A stretch of 64,000 nucleotides of DNA from Streptomyces sp. CG 926 (lineage in GTDB: Bacteria; Actinomycetota; Actinomycetes; Streptomycetales; Streptomycetaceae): the NCBI RefSeq assembly GCF_003148825.1, contig NZ_QGGZ01000011.1, positions 310,001 to 374,000 on the forward strand, given 5' to 3'. This document shows positions 59,290 to 64,000 of the stretch, piece after piece (the stretch's first letter is position 1; each line of letters begins with the position of its first letter). The position numbers were made by a program, and so were the translations under genes. The notes under the pieces are model-generated. The model saw only the letters and a list, made by a program, of their open reading frames with translations. It searched no databases and was not told where the DNA came from.

Positions 59290-60914
59290 GCGGCACGCAC
59301 CACCTGACGACGCTCGCCGCGGGAGCCACCGAGCACCGCCCGCTGATCATCACCCTCTTCGGGCTGTTCGTCGTCGCCACGCTGATCATCACCGTCTGGG
59401 CCGGCCGCCAGACCAAGGGCGCCGCCGACTTCTACGCGGGCGGTCGCCAGTTCACCGGCTTCCAGAACGGCCTCGCCATCTCCGGCGACTACATGTCGGC
59501 CGCGTCCTTCCTCGGCATCGCCGGAGCCATCGCCCTCTTCGGCTACGACGGCTTCCTCTACTCCATCGGCTTCCTCGTCGCCTGGCTGGTCGCCCTGCTG
59601 CTCGTCGCCGAGCCGCTGCGCAACTCCGGCCGCTACACCATGGGCGACGTCCTGGCGTACCGGATGCGCCAGCGGCCCGTCCGTACCGCCGCCGGCACCT
59701 CCACCATCGTGGTCTCGATCTTCTACCTGCTCGCCCAGATGGCCGGCGCCGGCGTGCTCGTCTCCCTGCTCCTGGGCATCACCAGCGACGGCGGCAAGGT
59801 GGCCGTGGTCGCCCTGGTCGGCGTACTGATGATCGTCTACGTGACCATCGGCGGCATGAAGGGCACCACCTGGGTCCAGATGATCAAGGCGGTGCTGCTG
59901 ATCGCGGGCGCGCTCCTGATCACCTTGCTGGTCCTGGTGAAGTTCAACTTCAACATCTCCGACCTGCTGGGCAAGGCGGCCGAGAACAGCGGACAGGGGG
60001 CGAAGTTCCTCGAACCCGGCCTCAAGTACGGCAAGGACTCCACCTCCAAGCTGGACTTCATCTCGCTCGGCCTCGCCCTCGTCCTCGGCACCGCCGGACT
60101 GCCGCACATCCTGATCCGCTTCTACACGGTTCCCACCGCGCAGGCCGCCCGTAAGTCCGTCCTGTGGGCCATCGGCATCATCGGCGGCTTCTACCTGATG
60201 ACGATCGCCCTCGGCTTCGGCGCCGCGGCCCTGCTCGAGCGGGCCGACATCATCGCCTCCAACAAGGCCGGCAACACCGCCGCCCCGCTGCTCGCCCAGG
60301 CCGTCGGCGGCGGCCCCGACTCCACCGGCGGCGCCATCCTGCTCGCCGTGATCTCCGCCGTCGCCTTCGCCACCATCCTGGCCGTCGTCGCCGGCCTCAC
60401 CCTCGCCTCCTCCTCGTCCTTCGCGCACGACCTGTACGTGAACGTGATCCGCAAGGGCAAGGCCACCGAGAAGGAGGAGATGCGCGCGGCCCGCTGGTCC
60501 ACCGTCGTCATCGGAGCCGTGGCCATCGGCCTGGGAGCGCTGGCCCGCGACCTGAACGTGGCCGGCCTGGTCGCGCTCGCCTTCGCGGTCGCCGCCTCCG
60601 CGAACCTGCCGACCATCCTCTACAGCCTCTTCTGGAAGCGCTTCACCACCCAGGGCGCGCTCTGGTCCATCTACGGCGGGCTGATCTCGGCCGTCGGCCT
60701 GGTGCTGTTCTCCCCGGTCGTGTCCGGAAAGCCCACCTCGATGTTCAAGGACGCCGACTTCTTCTGGTTCCCGCTGGAGAACCCGGGGATCATCTCCATC
60801 CCCCTCGGCTTCCTCCTCGGGTGGCTGGGAACGGTCCTCACCAAGGAGAAGGCCGACCCCCAGAAGTTCGCCGAGCTGGAGGTGCGCTCCCTCACCGGAA
60901 CAGGGGCGCACTGA
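59286..60914 (+). CDS. actP: Cation/acetate symporter (ActP, SSS family)
   Basis: A 542-residue sodium:solute symporter with about 13 membrane helices. GRQFTGFQNGLAISGDYMSAASFLGIAGA (in parts, about residues 56-84) and GGMKGTTWVQMIKAVLLIAGAL (about 192-213) mark the acetate/short-chain carboxylate SSS group. It would import acetate or related acids with Na+ or H+. ATG 59286 overlaps the DUF485 stop. A terminator follows. Confidence 0.92.
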   Translation: MSGTHHLTTLAAGATEHRPLIITLFGLFVVATLIITVWAGRQTKGAADFYAGGRQFTGFQNGLAISGDYMSAASFLGIAGAIALFGYDGFLYSIGFLVAWLVALLLVAEPLRNSGRYTMGDVLAYRMRQRPVRTAAGTSTIVVSIFYLLAQMAGAGVLVSLLLGITSDGGKVAVVALVGVLMIVYVTIGGMKGTTWVQMIKAVLLIAGALLITLLVLVKFNFNISDLLGKAAENSGQGAKFLEPGLKYGKDSTSKLDFISLGLALVLGTAGLPHILIRFYTVPTAQAARKSVLWAIGIIGGFYLMTIALGFGAAALLERADIIASNKAGNTAAPLLAQAVGGGPDSTGGAILLAVISAVAFATILAVVAGLTLASSSSFAHDLYVNVIRKGKATEKEEMRAARWSTVVIGAVAIGLGALARDLNVAGLVALAFAVAASANLPTILYSLFWKRFTTQGALWSIYGGLISAVGLVLFSPVVSGKPTSMFKDADFFWFPLENPGIISIPLGFLLGWLGTVLTKEKADPQKFAELEVRSLTGTGAH

Positions 60915-60932
60915 CATCGTCCGAACACCCAG

Positions 60933-60968
60933 CGTGGCCGCGTGGTAGTTCCCTACGACGCGGCCACG
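60933..60968 (+). terminator. Terminator after actP
   Basis: CGTGGCCGCG (60933-60942) pairs with CGCGGCCACG (60959-60968), with an inner T-A pair and GTAG/CTAC stem around TTCC. Perfect 10-pair outer stem 19 bases past the stop. Confidence 0.8.
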
Positions 60969-61035
60969 TCACGTCTCGTTCATTTGGGCACCTCTCGATG
61001 ACACAGGCGTCACGTAGTCTCGAAATAGAACGCGT

Positions 61036-61070
61036 GAAGTAGATCCACTATCCGCGCGTACCTCTACTTC
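61036..61070 (+). promoter_or_regulatory. GAAGTAGA inverted repeat before moaA
   Basis: GAAGTAGA (61036-61043) and TCTACTTC (61063-61070) form a perfect eight-base inverted repeat with a 19-base interior, ending 22 bases before the moaA GTG. It may be an operator or a leader hairpin; no known Moco riboswitch pattern was recognised. Confidence 0.45.
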
Positions 61071-61092
61071 CGGACAGGGGAGGGGGCCCACA

Positions 61093-62082
61093 GTGCTTCT
61101 CGACACCTATGGCCGCGTGGCCACTGACCTGCGCGTCTCGCTGACCGACAAGTGCAATCTGCGCTGCACCTACTGCATGCCCGAAGAGGGGCTGCAGTGG
61201 CTCGGCAAGTCGGACCTGCTCAGCGACGACGAGATCGTCCGGCTGATCCGGATCGCGGTCACGCAGCTGGGGATCACCGAGGTCCGCTTCACCGGCGGCG
61301 AGCCGCTGCTGCGGCCCGGCCTGGTCGGGATCGTCGAGCGGTGCGCCGCCCTGGAGCCCCGCCCCAAGATGTCCCTCACCACCAACGGCATCGGTCTGAG
61401 GCGCACCGCGCAGGCCCTGAAGGCCGCCGGCCTGGACCGGGTGAACGTGTCCCTGGACACCCTGCGGCCCGAGGTCTTCAAGACCCTCACCCGCCGCGAC
61501 CGGCACAAGGACGTCATCGAGGGCATGGCCGCGGCCCGCGAGGCCGGCCTCACCCCCGTCAAGGTCAACGCCGTGCTCATGCCCGGCCTCAACGACGACG
61601 AGGCCCCCGACCTGCTGGCCTGGGCCGTGGAGAACGAGTACGAGCTCCGCTTCATCGAGCAGATGCCCCTCGACGCCCAGCACGGCTGGAAGCGCGACGG
61701 CATGATCACCGCCGGGGACATCCTGGAGTCCCTGCGCACCCGCTTCACGCTCACCGAGGAAGGCGCCGACGAGCGCGGCTCCGCCCCGGCCGAGCGCTGG
61801 GTGGTCGACGGCGGCCCGGCCACCGTCGGGGTCATCGCCTCGGTCACCCGACCGTTCTGCGGCGCCTGTGACCGTACCCGGCTCACGGCCGACGGCCAGG
61901 TGCGCACGTGCCTGTTCGCGACCGAGGAGTCGGACCTGCGCGCGGCCCTGCGCTCGGGCGCCCCGGACGAGGAGATCGCCCGGCTGTGGAAGGTCGCGAT
62001 GTGGGGCAAGAAGGCCGGCGCCGGTCTCGACGACCCGTCCTTCGTGCAGCCCGACCGCCCGATGTCGGCGATCGGCGGCTGA
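61093..62082 (+). CDS. moaA: GTP 3',8-cyclase MoaA
   Basis: A 329-residue radical SAM enzyme of molybdenum cofactor synthesis that makes 3',8-cH2GTP. The N-terminal [4Fe-4S] motif is CNLRCTYC (Cys about 20, 24, 27), followed by FTGGEPLLRPG for SAM binding. The C-terminal cluster is CGACDRTRLTADGQVRTC (in parts, Cys at about 257, 260, 274). The C-terminal Gly-Gly required for activity is present (SAIGG). GTG 61093 has GGGAGGGGG upstream. Other moa genes are not nearby. Confidence 0.96.
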   Translation: MLLDTYGRVATDLRVSLTDKCNLRCTYCMPEEGLQWLGKSDLLSDDEIVRLIRIAVTQLGITEVRFTGGEPLLRPGLVGIVERCAALEPRPKMSLTTNGIGLRRTAQALKAAGLDRVNVSLDTLRPEVFKTLTRRDRHKDVIEGMAAAREAGLTPVKVNAVLMPGLNDDEAPDLLAWAVENEYELRFIEQMPLDAQHGWKRDGMITAGDILESLRTRFTLTEEGADERGSAPAERWVVDGGPATVGVIASVTRPFCGACDRTRLTADGQVRTCLFATEESDLRAALRSGAPDEEIARLWKVAMWGKKAGAGLDDPSFVQPDRPMSAIGG

Positions 62083-62107
62083 CCCGGGGCGCGCGACGCG
62101 GGTGCGG

Positions 62108-62359
62108 TCAGCGGGGGCGTTCCGAGCCCTCCGGCTGCACCCACTCGTCCAGCTTCACCGCGTCCTTGAGGAAACCGCGGACCCCCAGGAACTGGGAGAG
62201 GTGTTCGCGGTGCTCCTCGCACGCCAGCCAGGTCTTGCGTCGTTCAGGCGTGTGCAGCGTCGGGTTGTTCCACGCCAGGACCCACACGGCCACGTCGCGG
62301 CAGCCCTTGGCGGAGCAGGTGGGATTCTCGTCGGTGCCGGAGGCGTCGGAGGAAGTCAC
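62108..62359 (-). CDS. Small conserved-looking hypothetical protein (83 aa)
   Basis: An 83-residue soluble protein with two Cys near the N-terminus (CSAKGC) and one later (CEEHREH), possibly a metal-binding trio with His. The sequence VAVWVLAWNNPTLHTPERRKTWLACEEHREHLSQFL (in parts) is distinctive and suggests a conserved family, but I do not recognise it. ATG 62359 starts the protein. Convergent with moaA, 25 bases away. Confidence 0.65.
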   Translation of the reverse strand: MTSSDASGTDENPTCSAKGCRDVAVWVLAWNNPTLHTPERRKTWLACEEHREHLSQFLGVRGFLKDAVKLDEWVQPEGSERPR

Positions 62360-62495
62360 GACCCCACATTAGAACGGAATGGCGACGCCGAGCAGCCACG
62401 GGGGGAGCTGCCCGGCGTCGGTCCGTCGCTCCGACGGGGGATGCGGAGCGCGTGAGCAGTATGTCACGCAGGACCCGGTGGAGTGCACAGGAACT

Positions 62496-62837
62496 TCACG
62501 ATTGATCTGAGCTTTTATTGAGGTTCCCCGCGTCCAGCGCCGGCCGCACGGGGGCCGGAATGAAGTGCGAGGGCAGTGAGGGCGTCGACTCCCGCCCGGC
62601 GTTGGCGATGACCACGGCGATGTAGGGGAGCAGGGCTCCGGCCACGAGCGTCACGACGGCCACCGGGCGCTGAACGTTCCACAACAGCACGGTCGCGATG
62701 ACCGACAGGGTCCTGATCCCCATCGAGATCACATACCGACGCTGGCGGCCCCGCACGTCCTCGTCGAGGCCCATGCGCGCGCCGGTGATCCGGAAGACCT
62801 CGGCCCCGTTCCGCTTCTGCCGCTTCGTCCGCTCCAC
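62496..62837 (-). CDS. DUF3099 membrane protein
   Basis: A 113-residue protein with two hydrophobic helices (about 38-54 and 58-76, VRTLSVIATVLLWNV-like and VAVVTLVAGALLPYIAVVIA) after a segment EVFRITGARMGLDEDVRGRQRRYVISMGIR (in parts) that marks DUF3099. The tail contains ANAGRE. The open frame runs to 62990; GTG 62837 is the best-sited start but its Shine-Dalgarno is unusually close, so the start is uncertain. Function unknown. Confidence 0.7.
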   Translation of the reverse strand: MERTKRQKRNGAEVFRITGARMGLDEDVRGRQRRYVISMGIRTLSVIATVLLWNVQRPVAVVTLVAGALLPYIAVVIANAGRESTPSLPSHFIPAPVRPALDAGNLNKSSDQS

Positions 62838-63013
62838 GCTCCACCACCCGATCGCCCGCCGGGCACTCCCGGCCCGGACCCCTCCCACGGTACGCCCGCC
62901 CCCGTGCCGTGAGGAGAGGGGGACCCCCGTACGGGGCTGTTCGAAATGCGTGGTATGCCGGATGGGTCGAGACTGGGCCCACGTGCGCACAACGCGCCAG
63001 GAGGAGGCTCGAC

Positions 63014-63289
63014 ATGGGTTGGTTGTGGGCGATCATCGTCGGTTTCGTGCTGGGGCTGATAGCCAAGGCCATCCTGCCGGGCAAGCAGCACCAGCCGCTG
63101 TGGCTGACCACCCTCTTCGGCATCGCCGGTGCCGTCCTCGGCAACGCGGTGGCCACATGGATCGGTGTCGGAGAGACCAGGGGCATCGACTGGACCCGCC
63201 ACCTGCTGCAGATCGTCGGTGCGGTGGTCATCGTCGCGCTCGGCGAGATGGCGTACGGGGCGATCAAGGGCAAGCGGCGGACGGCCTGA
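63014..63289 (+). CDS. GlsB/YeaQ/YmgE family (transglycosylase-associated) membrane protein
   Basis: A 91-residue protein with three hydrophobic helices (about 3-20, WLWAIIVGFVLGLIAKAI; about 31-50; about 65-83) and the family pattern GLIAKAILPGK and GIAGAVLGNAVATWIGVG. The name transglycosylase-associated is historical; real function is unknown, possibly envelope stress. ATG 63014 has GGAGG upstream. Followed by a bidirectional terminator. Confidence 0.9.
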   Translation: MGWLWAIIVGFVLGLIAKAILPGKQHQPLWLTTLFGIAGAVLGNAVATWIGVGETRGIDWTRHLLQIVGAVVIVALGEMAYGAIKGKRRTA

Positions 63290-63310
63290 CGCACCGCGGG
63301 CCATGACGAA

Positions 63311-63348
63311 GGGGCCGGCCGGACGATGTAAGCGTCCGCACCGGCCCC
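63311..63348. terminator. Bidirectional terminator before tyrS end
   Basis: GGGGCCGG (63311-63318) pairs with CCGGCCCC (63341-63348), with an inner CGGACG/CGTCCG stem. It lies between the convergent stops at 63289 and 63390. Confidence 0.85.
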
Positions 63349-63389
63349 TCCGCCGTGCTCCGTGGTGCTCCGTGGTGTCCTACGACACG

Positions 63390-64000
63390 TCAGGCGCCGG
63401 TGACCTCCACCGCGGCCAGGTTCTTCTTGCCCCGGCGCAGCACCAGCCAGCGCCCGTGCAGCAGGTCCTCCTCGGCGGGGACCGCGTCCTCGGCGGTGAC
63501 CTTCGCGTTGTTCACGTAGGCGCCGCCCTCCTTCACGGTCCGGCGGGCGGCCGACTTGCTCGCGACCAGGCCGGTCTCCGCGAGCAGGTCCACCACCAGG
63601 CCGAGCTCCGTCACCTGTGCGTGCGGCAGCTCGGACAGGGCCGCGGCCAGCGTGGCCTCGTCCAGCTCCGCCAGGTCGCCCTGACCGAACAGCGCCTTCG
63701 ACGCGGCGATCACGGCGGCGCACTGGTCGGCGCCGTGCACGAGCGCCGTCAGCTCCTCGGCCAGCGCCCGCTGGGCGGCGCGCGCCTGCGGCCGCTCGGC
63801 GGTCTGCGCCTCCAGTGCCTCCAGCTCCTCACGGGACTCGAAGGACAGGATCCGCATGTAGGTGGAGATGTCCCGATCGTCCACATTCAGCCAGAACTGG
63901 TAGAACGCGTACGGCGTGGTCATCTCCGGGTCGAGCCACACGGCCCCGCTCTCGGACTTGCCGAACTTCGTGCCGTCCGCCTTGACCATCAGCGGCGTCG
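63390..64000 (-). CDS. tyrS: Tyrosyl-tRNA synthetase, C-terminal part (truncated by window)
   Basis: Reading from the right edge, TPLMVKADGTKFGKSESGAVWLD contains the KFGKS version of the class I KMSKS loop, just after a Met at 63989. The linker and the C-terminal S4 RNA-binding domain follow (about the last 80 residues; SKSAARRTVKEGGAYVNNAKVTAED, then WLVLRRGKKNLAAVEV, in parts). The N-terminal catalytic half lies beyond base 64000. The protein attaches tyrosine to tRNA-Tyr. Confidence 0.95.
   Translation of the reverse strand, partial: TPLMVKADGTKFGKSESGAVWLDPEMTTPYAFYQFWLNVDDRDISTYMRILSFESREELEALEAQTAERPQARAAQRALAEELTALVHGADQCAAVIAASKALFGQGDLAELDEATLAAALSELPHAQVTELGLVVDLLAETGLVASKSAARRTVKEGGAYVNNAKVTAEDAVPAEEDLLHGRWLVLRRGKKNLAAVEVTGA

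Overview
The window is chromosomal DNA of very high G+C with GTG/ATG starts, dense packing and many 1-8 base start/stop overlaps. Gene content (gbn, a LAETG-anchored SCO1860-type protein, conserved Asp23/AmaP and cobalamin loci, PHO boxes) points to a Streptomyces. From memory the order resembles the S. coelicolor chromosome around SCO1839 (gbn), but no alignment was run. No rRNA, tRNA, IS element, prophage or CRISPR array was seen.

Layout. 0-5 kb: a Tat-exported PhoX-type phosphatase behind a PHO box, a two-domain TerD-family protein, and three small genes (one HTH protein, two small membrane proteins) separated by strong hairpins. 5-11 kb: an oxidised-sugar-acid type aldehyde dehydrogenase divergent from an IclR regulator with a perfect 18-base palindrome between them, then a membrane protein/histidine kinase/response regulator operon. 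11-18.6 kb: a class B penicillin-binding protein, a GNAT protein, a DsbA-like oxidoreductase, an aminotransferase V-fold protein, an amidohydrolase, a sortase-anchored surface protein and a CapA-like protein. 18.8-28.2 kb: cobalamin genes on the minus strand: cobD-cobQ behind a cobalamin riboswitch, then a chelatase-type AAA/VWA protein, cobO, cobB, and (beyond a ZIP transporter on the other strand) a CobE/CbiG-CobC fusion.

28-40 kb: a PHO-box-controlled PiT phosphate transporter and its small partner, a hydrolase, an unknown 474-residue protein, a VOC protein, a neutral zinc metallopeptidase, an ABC-F ATPase with a possible 10-codon leader ORF, the nucleoid protein Gbn, an enoyl-CoA hydratase with a nested-hairpin leader, and a five-gene Asp23/Gls24-AmaP envelope operon. 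40-46 kb: an SDR lacking its catalytic Tyr, a SURF1 protein, a small Cys-rich protein, a DEDDh exonuclease with BRCT domain, and an 867-residue protein joining a canonical C3HC4 RING to a TerD-like domain.

46-64 kb: a TetR regulator divergent from an acetoacetate-decarboxylase-like/SDR/two-amidohydrolase operon with two palindromes in the control region; a 1022-residue NACHT-LRR protein (bacterial NLR-like, candidate phage defence) divergent from a fatty acid hydroxylase-lysoplasmalogenase pair; a zinc alcohol dehydrogenase; a secreted subtilase; a DUF485-acetate symporter pair; moaA; small proteins; and the C-terminal part of tyrS running off the right end.

How they connect: two PHO boxes place both an extracellular phosphatase and a phosphate transporter under likely PhoP control; the B12 riboswitch gives feedback on corrin amidation/side-chain genes; RING-TerD and TerD-family proteins hint at a Ter-type stress network; and the NACHT gene is the clearest immune candidate.
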